From NCBI GenBank assembly GCA_902632125.1, contig CACPBQ010000013.1, positions 1 through 47,562 of the forward strand: a stretch of 47,562 bases of DNA, written 5' to 3'. Every line of letters starts with the position of its first letter. Position 1 is the stretch's first letter. The DNA comes from Paracoccaceae bacterium. GTDB lineage: Bacteria > Pseudomonadota > Alphaproteobacteria > Rhodobacterales > Rhodobacteraceae. The position numbers and the translations under genes were made by a program. Under the pieces are notes generated by a model that did not search any database, had not been told where the DNA came from, and saw only the letters and a program-made list of their open reading frames with translations. Below are positions 29,278-38,528 of this stretch, one piece after another.

Positions 29278-29451
29278 ATTGTTTAACCACCCCTCTAGAC
29301 TAAATTCGCTTTGTTACAAAAAAGCCATTTTTAAAACAAACTGGCCAATAATATACAACAAATGTTTAAAGAGTAAAAATATCTGTAATAAATCTCAAAT
29401 TATTGAATAGTTTTCTTTACCTCATTAAATTCACAATATATCACAACATAT

Positions 29452-31749
29452 ATGAGCGAAACAGATAATAACTACAAGATAAGCCCAATTTTCACCGAAC
29501 CCTTAAGACGAGCGATTGGGGATCGTTATTTAACTTATGCTCTATCAACAATAATGCATCGAGCCCTACCGGACGCACGTGACGGACTGAAACCGGTGCA
29601 CAGAAGAATTCTTTTTGCTATGCGTGAATTAAAACTAGCGTCTAGCGGTGGGTTTCGTAAATCTGCAAAGATTTCGGGTGATGTGATGGGAAATTACCAC
29701 CCACATGGTGATGCTGCGATATATGATGCTATGGCCAGGTTGGCACAAGATTTCAATGTCAGATATCCACTAGTAGATGGCCAGGGTAACTTTGGAAATA
29801 TTGATGGGGATAACCCTGCAGCTAGCCGTTACACTGAAGCACGAATGACCGTTATTGCTGAAGCATTGTTAGAGGGTTTAGACGAGGATGCTGTTGATTT
29901 TCGTGAAAATTATGATGGTACATTAAATGAACCAATAGTACTCCCCGCCTCATTTCCAAACTTACTGGCGAATGGAGCGAGTGGGATTGCTGTCGGGATG
30001 GCAACTAATATTCCGCCTCATAATATAGCAGAGCTGTGTGATGCATGTTTGCATCTTATAAAAATACCAGATGCCCGAAATGAAACCTTGCTAAAATTTG
30101 TTCCTGGACCAGATTTCCCTACCGGCGGCGTAATTGTTGAAAATTCAGAATCTATTGCCGAGACCTACAAAACAGGCCGGGGTTCTTTTAGACTTCGGGC
30201 AAACTGGGAAGTTGAAAAACTGGATAGGGGACAATGGCAAATCATTGTCAACGAGATTCCATATCAAGTCCAGAAATCAAAACTAATCGAGAAATTGGCT
30301 GAATTAATACAAACAAAAAAAACTCCTTTAGTAGCGGATGTGAGGGACGAGAGCGCTGACGATATCAGGCTGGTTCTAGAACCAAAATCAAAAAATATCG
30401 ATCCTGAGGTTTTGATGGGCCTACTATTTAAAAATTCTGATTTAGAAACACGTTTTTCTCTTAATTTGAATGTTTTGATTGATGGTGTGACCCCTAAAGT
30501 TTGTAGCCTGAAAGAGGTACTCAATGCATTTCTAAATCATCGGCGTGAAGTTTTAATAAGACGAACCAAACATAGGCTTCAAAAAATAGATAAACGCCTG
30601 GAAGTTCTTGAAGGACTAATAATAGCATTCCTCAATCTAGATCGCGTTATTGATATAATCAGATATGACCACGATCCAAAAATAGCGCTCATCAGTGAAG
30701 ATTGGAGTTTAGACCATCCTCGAGCAACTGATGAAAACGACTACATGCCGCCTAGTGGTGGCGAAGGTGAACTTTCTGAGATCCAAGTTGAAGCCATCTT
30801 AAACATGAGACTGCGTTCCCTGCGCCGCCTCGAGGAAATGGTACTTCGACGTGAACGAGACGATCTTATGCAAGAGAGAGTTGAGCTGGATGATTTGTTA
30901 GTTGACAAACATCAGCAATGGAATCGTATTGCCGAACAATTGAAAGAAACGAAAAAAAAGTTTGGTAAGGAATATAAAGGTGGACAACGTAAATCAAAAT
31001 TTTCCAAATATATTGAAATTGAAGACGTTCCAATTGAAGCGCTTATTGAAAAGGAACCTATTACTGTAGTGTGTAGTAAAATGGGTTGGGTAAGAGCCAT
31101 GACAGGCCATATCGACCTCGAAAGGGAACTAAAATTTAAAGATGGTGACGGCCCAAATATTATTTTTCACGCAGAAACAACAGACCGTCTACTAATATTT
31201 GCAAGTAACGGCCGCTTCTACACGATATCAGCATCTAATTTACCAGGTGGCAGGGGAACAGGAGAGCCACTCAGATTAATGGTCGATCTTCCAAATGATT
31301 GCGATATTGTGAGTATTCATACATTCAATCCTAAAAATAATTTACTTGTAGCCTCAACCACAGGAGATGGCTTTATTGTGCCGATGGAAGAGGTTCTGGC
31401 ACAAACTAGAAATGGAAAACAAATTTTAAATGTTAAAGGTTCTGTGCGAGCAGCAGTTAGCAAAAAAGTCGTTGGCAATCATGTTGCAACTGTGGGTGAA
31501 AATAGAAAAGTTTTAATATTTTCTCTAGAAGAACTTCCGATAATGCAACGTGGCAAAGGCGTTCGTTTACAAAAATATAAGGATGGTGGATTATCTGATG
31601 TTACAACATTTTTTTTCGAGGACGGCCTAACTTGGTTGGATCCCGCCGGCCGTACCAGAACTGAAAATGAGTTAAGTGAGTGGAAATCAAAAAGAGCAAG
31701 TGCCGGGAAAATGGCTCCCCGCGGTTTTCCTAGGAACAATAAGTTTTAA
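29452..31749 (+). CDS. parC: DNA topoisomerase IV subunit A
   Basis: ParC cuts and rejoins DNA to unlink daughter chromosomes, together with ParE, which is not in the window. The 765-residue protein starts with the YLTYALSTIMHRALPDARDG region (26-45). The catalytic Tyr127 is in AASRYTEARM. The quinolone region reads HPHGDAAIYD, where position 88 is Ala rather than the Ser found in E. coli ParC; this may lower quinolone binding. Beta-pinwheel repeats fill the last 250 residues, including NLPGGRGTGEPLR. I see no clear ribosome binding site before the ATG. Confidence 0.96.
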   Translation: MSETDNNYKISPIFTEPLRRAIGDRYLTYALSTIMHRALPDARDGLKPVHRRILFAMRELKLASSGGFRKSAKISGDVMGNYHPHGDAAIYDAMARLAQDFNVRYPLVDGQGNFGNIDGDNPAASRYTEARMTVIAEALLEGLDEDAVDFRENYDGTLNEPIVLPASFPNLLANGASGIAVGMATNIPPHNIAELCDACLHLIKIPDARNETLLKFVPGPDFPTGGVIVENSESIAETYKTGRGSFRLRANWEVEKLDRGQWQIIVNEIPYQVQKSKLIEKLAELIQTKKTPLVADVRDESADDIRLVLEPKSKNIDPEVLMGLLFKNSDLETRFSLNLNVLIDGVTPKVCSLKEVLNAFLNHRREVLIRRTKHRLQKIDKRLEVLEGLIIAFLNLDRVIDIIRYDHDPKIALISEDWSLDHPRATDENDYMPPSGGEGELSEIQVEAILNMRLRSLRRLEEMVLRRERDDLMQERVELDDLLVDKHQQWNRIAEQLKETKKKFGKEYKGGQRKSKFSKYIEIEDVPIEALIEKEPITVVCSKMGWVRAMTGHIDLERELKFKDGDGPNIIFHAETTDRLLIFASNGRFYTISASNLPGGRGTGEPLRLMVDLPNDCDIVSIHTFNPKNNLLVASTTGDGFIVPMEEVLAQTRNGKQILNVKGSVRAAVSKKVVGNHVATVGENRKVLIFSLEELPIMQRGKGVRLQKYKDGGLSDVTTFFFEDGLTWLDPAGRTRTENELSEWKSKRASAGKMAPRGFPRNNKF

Positions 31750-31888
31750 TTTTTCATGTCAATTTGATTAATTTAATACGATATACTCTAGTAATAAGAA
31801 TTTTGTTTGAAAAAAAATGTTTTAATAACAAGTTATACAATAACGTGCGACCCAACTTTAACGTGAACAAAATAGGTTGAAGTAAAAT

Positions 31889-33067
31889 ATGGTAAATATT
31901 CCAAATGTTAAGGATGCCGAACCGATACCCGAGAAGGCTTTAGCTGATATCTCTAGACTGATGAACAATGGAGACCTCTTTAGATACAATTCCGAAGGGT
32001 CACCTGCTGAAAAATTGGAAGTTGAATTTGCACGAACCATGGGAACACGTTACGCGCTGGCGGTATCATCTTGCTCGGCCGCTTTATTTTTGGCATTGAA
32101 ATCTTTAGATCTTCCTAATGGTGCACGGGTACTTATGCCCGCTTTTACTTTTGCCGCGGTACCCTCATCAGTGGTACACGCCAACTTTATTCCAGTCCTA
32201 TGCGAATGTGGCGACGATTACAGAATTGATTTGAACGATTTCAGTGAAAAAATCAAAAAAGCAGACGCAGTTTTAATTAGCCATATGAGAGGGCATACCT
32301 CTGACATGGACGTTATTATCTCCGAATGCAAACAAGCTAAAATTCCTTTAATTGAAGACGCCGCTCACTCGCTTGGAACAACGTGGCACGGAAATAAAAT
32401 TGGAACTCTGGGCGATGCCGGTTGTTTTTCCTTCCAATCCTATAAAATGCTAAATGCCGGTGAGGGTGGTATCTTTGTGACTGACAACGCAGAATTATTC
32501 GCAAAAGCCGTAATAATGTCGGGCGCTTATGAACATAATTGGATGAAACACCAGGGTGAGCACGCTAGCTTCAAAAAATGGCAAAACAAGTTACCACTTT
32601 ATAACATGCGCATTAATAACTTGTCGGCAGCTATAATTCGTGCTCAGCTTCCTGAATTAAATAAACGAATTGAAAAAGGAAGGCACAACCACGATTTTAC
32701 TGCCGAACGTCTTAATAGATCGCCGTGGATTTGTGTACCTGAAAAATTAAGACCTGAGACACGTGCTCCGGATTCCATACAGTTCAACCTGATCGATATG
32801 AATTCGGGTGAGATCGATTTATTTGAGAAAATCACTAGCTTATCGGGCTTGAATATACAAATCTTCGGACGTACAAAAAACAATGCACGAGCCTTTTGGA
32901 ATTGGAAATTTTTACCAGAAACTTTTGAATTACCAAAAACACGAAAGATGCTCATGACGGCGTGCGATGTAAGATTACCACCGAAACTGTCTCAGGACGA
33001 ATGTAGAAATATTTCAGATGTAATCCTGTCAGCCATAATGACCATTAAAAAGGGTGTGGCCGCCTAA
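31889..33067 (+). CDS. DegT/DnrJ/EryC1/StrS-family PLP aminotransferase
   Basis: This is a 392-residue PLP-dependent enzyme of fold type I. The PLP lysine is Lys186 in FSFQSYKMLNAGEGG. Asp157 in IEDAAHSLG holds the cofactor nitrogen, and SSCSAALFLAL (60-70) binds phosphate. The family mostly transaminates nucleotide-linked keto sugars, but no sugar genes are nearby. The enzyme stands between parC and tpa on the same strand, which makes a link to amino or sulfonate metabolism worth testing. AGGTTGA precedes the ATG by about ten bases. The gaps on both sides (139 and 130 bases) suggest its own promoter. Confidence 0.87.
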   Translation: MVNIPNVKDAEPIPEKALADISRLMNNGDLFRYNSEGSPAEKLEVEFARTMGTRYALAVSSCSAALFLALKSLDLPNGARVLMPAFTFAAVPSSVVHANFIPVLCECGDDYRIDLNDFSEKIKKADAVLISHMRGHTSDMDVIISECKQAKIPLIEDAAHSLGTTWHGNKIGTLGDAGCFSFQSYKMLNAGEGGIFVTDNAELFAKAVIMSGAYEHNWMKHQGEHASFKKWQNKLPLYNMRINNLSAAIIRAQLPELNKRIEKGRHNHDFTAERLNRSPWICVPEKLRPETRAPDSIQFNLIDMNSGEIDLFEKITSLSGLNIQIFGRTKNNARAFWNWKFLPETFELPKTRKMLMTACDVRLPPKLSQDECRNISDVILSAIMTIKKGVAA

Positions 33068-33197
33068 ATTATGAATGTTTAGAATAAACTTATTAAAATA
33101 TTGTTTTTATATTAAAATTAATATTTAAACTTTTTCTATTGATTCAAACAAAAATTAGGCTCAAGTTATTAAAGGTAATTTGTAAAGGAATTTAGTC

Positions 33198-34583
33198 ATG
33201 GACGGAGCGCCTCGTGATAATGATATTTCAAAAATTGTTGAAGCAGATCGTGCACATATTTGGCATCATTTAATTCAACACAAACCATTTGAAACAAGCG
33301 AACCTCGTATAATTGTAGAAGGTAAAGACATTAGGGTTTGGGATCAAAATGGAAAAGAACACATAGACGGCGTTTCGGGTGGTGTTTGGACAGTAAACGT
33401 TGGCTATGGCCGAGAAAGAATCGCAAATGCTGTGCGAGACCAATTATTGAAGCTAAATTTTTTCGCTGGAGCTGCTGGATCAGTTCCCGGTTCAATTTTT
33501 GCTGAAAAATTGATTGAAAAAATGCCAGGCTTAAGCCGGGTTTACTATTGTAATTCTGGTTCGGAAGCCAATGAAAAAGCATTTAAAATGATAAGGCAGA
33601 TTGCCCATAAACAATATGGCGGTAAAAAAAATAAAATATTGTACCGAGATCGAGATTATCATGGAACTACCATTTCTACTCTTTCTGCTGGCGGGCAAGA
33701 TGAGAGAAATGCACAATATGGGCCATATACTCCCGGCTTCATTCGCGTGCCGCATTGTTTAGAATACCGAGCGCAGTGGGATTTGAGTGGTGAAGAATAC
33801 GGCAAACGGGCCGCCGATGCTATTGAGGAAATTATCCTCGCTGAGGGTGCTGATACCGTTGGTGGTCTTTGTCTGGAACCAGTTACAGCAGGCGGTGGAG
33901 TTATCACCCCACCACCAGGCTATTGGGAACGCGTAAGTGAAATTTGCAAAAAGTACGAAATTTTATTGCACATAGACGAAGTTGTTTGTGGAATTGGCCG
34001 CACTGGAAAATGGTTTGGTTACCAAAACTTTGGAGTAAAACCGGATTTGGTGACTATGGCGAAAGGGGTGGCATCTGGCTATGCTGCTATAGCGTGCTTG
34101 GTAACCACAGAGGAAGTTTTTGACATGTTCAAAGACGACTCTAGCGATCCCATGAACTATTTCAGAGATATTTCGACCTTTGGTGGATGTACTGCTGGCC
34201 CAGCAGCTGCAATCGAAAATATGAATATCATAGAGGAAGAAAATCTCCTGGAGAATACATTAGCGATGGGAGAACGATTGAGGGAAAACTTGCGGAACTT
34301 GAGTGAAAAGCACGAGGTAATCGGAGATGTGCGAGGTGCTGGCTTATTTTGTGGTGCAGAGTTGGTTTCAGATAGACAGGATAAAACGCCGGCGCAGGAA
34401 AAGTTAGTGCAAGCTGTCGTGGCGGACTGTATGGCGCAGGGAGTAATTATTGGCGCAACTAATAGATCACTACCTGGCTTAAACAATACGCTTTGCTTTA
34501 GTCCAGCGCTTATTGCCACGCCAAATGACATCGACGCAATAACGGAGTCAGTTGATATTGCATTAAAAAATGTTTTTGGCTGA
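33198..34583 (+). CDS. tpa: taurine--pyruvate aminotransferase
   Basis: Tpa moves the amino group of taurine to pyruvate, giving sulfoacetaldehyde and alanine. The 461-residue class III aminotransferase has Lys289 in DLVTMAKGVASGY, Asp260 in LHIDEVVCGIGRTGKWFG, and the early HLIQHKPFETSEPRIIVEGKD. Also present are WTVNVGYGRERIANAV and CNSGSEANEKAFKM. The length and these segments match known roseobacter and Bilophila Tpa proteins rather than general class III enzymes. The next gene, xsc, uses its product. AAGGA lies about nine bases upstream of ATG. A separate promoter for xsc is likely, as 385 bases lie between them. Confidence 0.92.
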   Translation: MDGAPRDNDISKIVEADRAHIWHHLIQHKPFETSEPRIIVEGKDIRVWDQNGKEHIDGVSGGVWTVNVGYGRERIANAVRDQLLKLNFFAGAAGSVPGSIFAEKLIEKMPGLSRVYYCNSGSEANEKAFKMIRQIAHKQYGGKKNKILYRDRDYHGTTISTLSAGGQDERNAQYGPYTPGFIRVPHCLEYRAQWDLSGEEYGKRAADAIEEIILAEGADTVGGLCLEPVTAGGGVITPPPGYWERVSEICKKYEILLHIDEVVCGIGRTGKWFGYQNFGVKPDLVTMAKGVASGYAAIACLVTTEEVFDMFKDDSSDPMNYFRDISTFGGCTAGPAAAIENMNIIEEENLLENTLAMGERLRENLRNLSEKHEVIGDVRGAGLFCGAELVSDRQDKTPAQEKLVQAVVADCMAQGVIIGATNRSLPGLNNTLCFSPALIATPNDIDAITESVDIALKNVFG

Positions 34584-34968
34584 CTTTTTGCGCCAAACTT
34601 CCAAAAAATTTGAGACTTGACTTCCAAAGATTTTGAATCGACTTGAGCCCGGTATTATTCGCTATTTTATCAACTGGATTACATTTCTTTAATGCGCAGC
34701 GTTTATACCAAATCAAAGCCGTTACAAACTTTTTTCTGGTTCAGTTAAATAAATAATTATCATCGTATAGCTGTTAATCGATAAATAACGAAAATGCCTA
34801 AATTGAAATAAATTTGTTGGTCTGAAATATAAAAAAACTTGATGTCTTAAAGTGAATACAGACATAATTTGGTTGTGAATCCGCCGTTTAGAGATTAAAA
34901 AGCCTAAGCTTATATTGTGAAGCAAACTTTGAATTTAGCCAACCAAAACTACCTGCAGGAGAATAACT
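34584..34968. other. tpa-xsc intergenic region (385 bases)
   Basis: No credible gene lies here; a minus-strand frame at 34722-34925 looks like noise. An imperfect tandem direct repeat follows tpa: unit 34597-34619 and unit 34620-34645 both begin ACTTCCAAA and end ACTTG. A 6-bp inverted repeat (TTTGGC at 34575 with GCCAAA at 34592) overlaps the tpa end without a U-run. The rest is AT-rich and ends with the xsc ribosome site AGGAGAA. Confidence 0.6.
34839..34868 (+). promoter_or_regulatory. candidate xsc promoter
   Basis: TTGATG at 34839-34844 and CATAAT at 34863-34868 are separated by 18 bases. The -10 matches consensus in five of six positions and the -35 in four. It would give a leader of about 95 bases before xsc. 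The call is by eye and could be chance in AT-rich DNA. Confidence 0.35.
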
Positions 34969-36747
34969 ATGAAAATGACCACTGAAGAAGCATTTGTAAA
35001 AGTACTTCAAACTCATGGCATAGAGCACTCGTTCGGAATTATTGGATCAGCAATGATGCCAATATCAGATTTATTTCCAAAAGCAGGAATTAAGTTTTGG
35101 GACTGTGCTCATGAGGGAAGTGCAGGGATGATGAGCGATGGTTACACACGAGCAACAGGTAAAATGTCAATGATGATTGCGCAAAATGGTCCTGGCATCA
35201 CTAACTTTGTGACAGCTGTCAAAACTGCTTATTGGAACCATTCACCGCTATTATTAGTAACCCCTCAGGCTGCTAACAAGACAATAGGACAGGGTGGTTT
35301 CCAAGAAGTTGAGCAAATGAAATTATTTGAGGACATGGTATGTTATCAGGAGGAAGTTCGAGACCCCTCACGAGTAGCAGAGGTACTCACAAGAGTGATC
35401 GCACAAGCTAAAAGACAATCAGCCCCAGCGCAGCTAAACATTCCACGAGATATGTGGACGAAAGTTGTAGATATAGAAATTCCAGAGCCGATTGAATTTG
35501 AACACTCAGGTGGTGGCAGTAAGTCAGTTTCAGATGCCGCAAATTTATTAAGTGAAGCAGAGAGCCCAGTCATTTTAAACGGCGCGGGTGTCGTTTTATC
35601 AAAAGGCGGAATAAATGCTGCTATCAAGCTCGCTGAACGTTTGGATGCACCGGTATGTGTCGGCTATCAACATAACGATGCCTTCCCTGGAAACCACCCA
35701 CTTTTTGCAGGTCCACTTGGTTACAACGGGTCAAAAGCAGCGATGCAGTTGATTAAAGAAGCTGATGTTGTGCTTTGCCTGGGAACACGGCTAAATCCTT
35801 TTTCTACACTGCCAGGATATGGCTTAGAGTATTGGCCATCAGAGGCTAAGATTATTCAAGTTGATATAAATCCAGACCGTATCGGATTAACTAAAAAAGT
35901 ATCGATTGGAATTGTCGGAGATGCTGGCAAAGTTGCCACAGATATTTTCTCTCAACTGTCTGAGACAGCTGGCGACACAAATCGAGAAGCCCGGAAAGTC
36001 AATATAGCAGAGACAAAATCAAAGTGGGCCCAGCAACTTTCTTCTATGGATCATGAAGACGATGACCCAGGCACAACTTGGAATCAAAGGGCACGAGCAG
36101 ATAAACCAGACTGGATGAGTCCAAGGATGGCTTGGCGTGCAATCCAAGCAGCCCTACCAAGAAACGCTATTATTTCTTCGGATATCGGTAACAATTGCGC
36201 TATAGGAAATGCTTATCCCAGTTTTGAGGAAGGCCGGAAATATTTGGCTCCTGGATTATTTGGACCATGTGGATACGGACTTCCATCAGTTGTAGGCGCA
36301 AAAATAGGCTGTCCTGAGGTCCCAGTTGTAGGTTTTTCTGGGGATGGCGCTTTTGGTATAGCTGTTAATGAACTTACAGCGATTGGTCGAGGAGATTGGC
36401 CCGCCATTACACAAATTGTTTTTCGTAATTACCAATGGGGTGCTGAAAAACGTAATACAACGCTTTGGTATCAAGATAACTTCGTGGGAACTGAACTAAA
36501 TTATGAAGTGTCTTATGCTGGTATTGCAGAGGCTTGCAATTTGAAAGGAGTTGTGGCGAGAACAATGGACGATCTCACTGCCGCTTTAAATCAAGCAATT
36601 AAAGACCAAATGGAAAATGGAATTACAACCCTCATAGAAGCAATGATCAACCAAGAGCTAGGCGAGCCGTTCCGACGTGATGCAATGACTGCACCTGTAG
36701 CCGTAGCTGGTATAGACGCTGAGGATATGCGACCGCAACAAGTTTAG
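34969..36747 (+). CDS. xsc: sulfoacetaldehyde acetyltransferase
   Basis: Xsc is a thiamine-diphosphate enzyme that takes sulfoacetaldehyde and phosphate to acetyl phosphate and sulfite, the carbon-sulfur cleavage of taurine breakdown. The 592 residues match the family length. It begins MKMTTEEAFVKVLQTHGIEH. The catalytic Glu49 lies in CAHEGSAGMMSDGYTRATGK. The ThDP-Mg site GFSGDGAFGIAVNELTAIGR is near 455-475, followed by FRNYQWGAEKRNT. The Xsc-type AQNGPGITNFVTAVKTAYWN is also present. AGGAG precedes the ATG. pta follows after eight bases. Confidence 0.97.
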   Translation: MKMTTEEAFVKVLQTHGIEHSFGIIGSAMMPISDLFPKAGIKFWDCAHEGSAGMMSDGYTRATGKMSMMIAQNGPGITNFVTAVKTAYWNHSPLLLVTPQAANKTIGQGGFQEVEQMKLFEDMVCYQEEVRDPSRVAEVLTRVIAQAKRQSAPAQLNIPRDMWTKVVDIEIPEPIEFEHSGGGSKSVSDAANLLSEAESPVILNGAGVVLSKGGINAAIKLAERLDAPVCVGYQHNDAFPGNHPLFAGPLGYNGSKAAMQLIKEADVVLCLGTRLNPFSTLPGYGLEYWPSEAKIIQVDINPDRIGLTKKVSIGIVGDAGKVATDIFSQLSETAGDTNREARKVNIAETKSKWAQQLSSMDHEDDDPGTTWNQRARADKPDWMSPRMAWRAIQAALPRNAIISSDIGNNCAIGNAYPSFEEGRKYLAPGLFGPCGYGLPSVVGAKIGCPEVPVVGFSGDGAFGIAVNELTAIGRGDWPAITQIVFRNYQWGAEKRNTTLWYQDNFVGTELNYEVSYAGIAEACNLKGVVARTMDDLTAALNQAIKDQMENGITTLIEAMINQELGEPFRRDAMTAPVAVAGIDAEDMRPQQV

Positions 36748-36755
36748 TTTAAGCT

Positions 36756-37769
36756 ATGAGCCCTTCTAAAATTGAACATAAATTACCCTTAGAGGTTTTA
36801 GAAGGGCTGGCTTTAGACCAAAAGCCAAGAATAGTAATGAGTGAAGGCAACGATCCCCGCGTAATTGCTGGCGCTATCGCTGCCTGTAATTCAGGGATAT
36901 GCCAAATCATTCTACTTGGCAGTCAACTTGAAATTAAAAATGAATGTAAAAACTTGGGTTTAAACCTACCAATAGACATAAGCATCGTTAATCCTGAAAA
37001 ATCAGAACTGCTTCCCGAATTCGAAAAAGAATATCTTAATATTCGCAAGAAAAAAGGTGGTTCAATTAAAGAAGCCCAGACTAAAATAAAAGAACCCTTA
37101 ATTTTCGCTGCATTGATGGTCAGACTTGGGTATTCTACAGGAACAGTGGGTGGTGCGGTAGAAACAACATCCAATGTCGTCCGGGCCGCAATCCAAATAA
37201 TCGGTAAATCCGATGATGCACAGCTTATTTCAAGCTGTTTTTTAATGTACCCAAAAGGCACGTTTCCCATGGTATTTTCTGACTGTGGATTAGTTATTAA
37301 CCCTGATGAGTATGAACTTGCATCCATAGCAGTTATGGCTGCTCAATCATGTAAAAAATTGCTACAAATTGAACCTATTGTGGCTATGTTGTCTTTTTCA
37401 ACAAAAGGAAGCGCAAATCACCCCAAGGTTTCCAAAGTAGTGAAGGCCACAAAAATCGTCAAATCGAGAAACCCTGAGATCAAAATTGACGGTGAGTTGC
37501 AGTTTGATGCTGCCATTTCTCCTAAAATTGCAGAATTGAAAGCCAAAGGCTCCTCAATAGCTGGCCATGCAAACGTAATGATATTTCCTAACTTAGATGC
37601 TGGAAATATTGGATATAAAATTACCCAAAGGCTAGGAGGCGCAGAAGCTATAGGTCCAATTCTTCAAGGTTTAGCAAAACCAGCAAATGACCTATCTAGA
37701 GGATGCAGTGCCGATGACGTCACTCAAATGATAGCTGTAACAATATTACAGGCTAGCAAATCACAATAA
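36756..37769 (+). CDS. pta: phosphate acetyltransferase
   Basis: Pta converts acetyl phosphate, the Xsc product, to acetyl-CoA. The 337-residue protein is the single-domain PTA/PTB form. Features are PRIVMSEGNDPRVIAGA (about 24-40), MVRLGYSTGTVGGAVETTS, GTFPMVFSDCGLVINPD, and DGELQFDAAISPKIAELKAKGS then AGHANVMIFPNLDAGNIGYK near the C-terminus. All these are family signatures. It starts eight bases after xsc and overlaps the next gene's start by one base. Acetyl-CoA then enters central metabolism. Confidence 0.96.
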   Translation: MSPSKIEHKLPLEVLEGLALDQKPRIVMSEGNDPRVIAGAIAACNSGICQIILLGSQLEIKNECKNLGLNLPIDISIVNPEKSELLPEFEKEYLNIRKKKGGSIKEAQTKIKEPLIFAALMVRLGYSTGTVGGAVETTSNVVRAAIQIIGKSDDAQLISSCFLMYPKGTFPMVFSDCGLVINPDEYELASIAVMAAQSCKKLLQIEPIVAMLSFSTKGSANHPKVSKVVKATKIVKSRNPEIKIDGELQFDAAISPKIAELKAKGSSIAGHANVMIFPNLDAGNIGYKITQRLGGAEAIGPILQGLAKPANDLSRGCSADDVTQMIAVTILQASKSQ

Positions 37770-38518
37770 TGTTTGCGACATTAGCTTTAGATATTTCCGA
37801 TCTATTAATCTTAATTTCAATTTGCTTTTTTGCAGGGCTTATAAGAGGATTTTCAGGCTTCGGTTTATCAGCCTTTATAATGTCATTGGCACTGACAATA
37901 ATCCCACCTATTGAATTAATTCCAGTTTGTTGGTGGATGGAATTTGTTGCTAGTGTTTTTATGATCAAAAACGGTTGGAAGGACTCTGATAAAAAAATAT
38001 CGGTAATCCTCTGGCTTGGGGCAATTTTTGGATTACCCATGGGTATAGCCTTAACAATAATTTTAGATTTCCAAACTAGTAAAATTATCGCTTTAGTTTT
38101 GATATTGATTTTAGCATTAATTTTATTGCGAAACGTTAAAATTCAATTTTTATCAACAACAGTAGGCACAATCGCATCAGGGGTTTTTGCGGGAATTGCA
38201 ACAGGTTTAGCAAGTATTGGTGGGATGATTGTGGCCACTTATGTCTTAGCTAGTCAAAATTCTGCAAGACGGATGAGAGCGTCACTAATCCTGTATATAT
38301 TGCTAAATTCTATCACAACTTTTATTTTCCTAATTATATTCGACGTAATGGATCAAAAAGCGTTTGCACGAGGTGTATTATTAACTTTTCCATCCTCTAT
38401 TGGGGTTGTACTGGGGTCAATTTTGTTTATGCAGAAATTTGAGAAATATTATCGACCCTTTTCACTGGGATTGCTAATATCGTTTTCTTTAGTCGGATTG
38501 ATCCGATTGATAGGGTGA
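37769..38518 (+). CDS. TauE/SafE-family sulfite exporter
   Basis: The 249-residue protein has about seven or eight hydrophobic helices. The N-terminal GLIRGFSGFGLSAFIMSLAL (about 23-42) and the repeat-related GIATGLASIGGMIVATYVLA (about 144-163) are the paired TauE/SafE motifs. The family includes proposed sulfite or sulfonate exporters. In this cluster the likely job is to release excess sulfite made by Xsc. The ATG overlaps the pta stop by one base, so translation is coupled. Confidence 0.9.
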   Translation: MFATLALDISDLLILISICFFAGLIRGFSGFGLSAFIMSLALTIIPPIELIPVCWWMEFVASVFMIKNGWKDSDKKISVILWLGAIFGLPMGIALTIILDFQTSKIIALVLILILALILLRNVKIQFLSTTVGTIASGVFAGIATGLASIGGMIVATYVLASQNSARRMRASLILYILLNSITTFIFLIIFDVMDQKAFARGVLLTFPSSIGVVLGSILFMQKFEKYYRPFSLGLLISFSLVGLIRLIG

Positions 38519-38528
38519 GTAAATAACA

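Noticed and set aside
34722-34925. Minus-strand 67-residue frame in the tpa-xsc spacer
   Set aside because: Low-complexity, AT-driven composition, no ribosome site, no similarity I can recognise.
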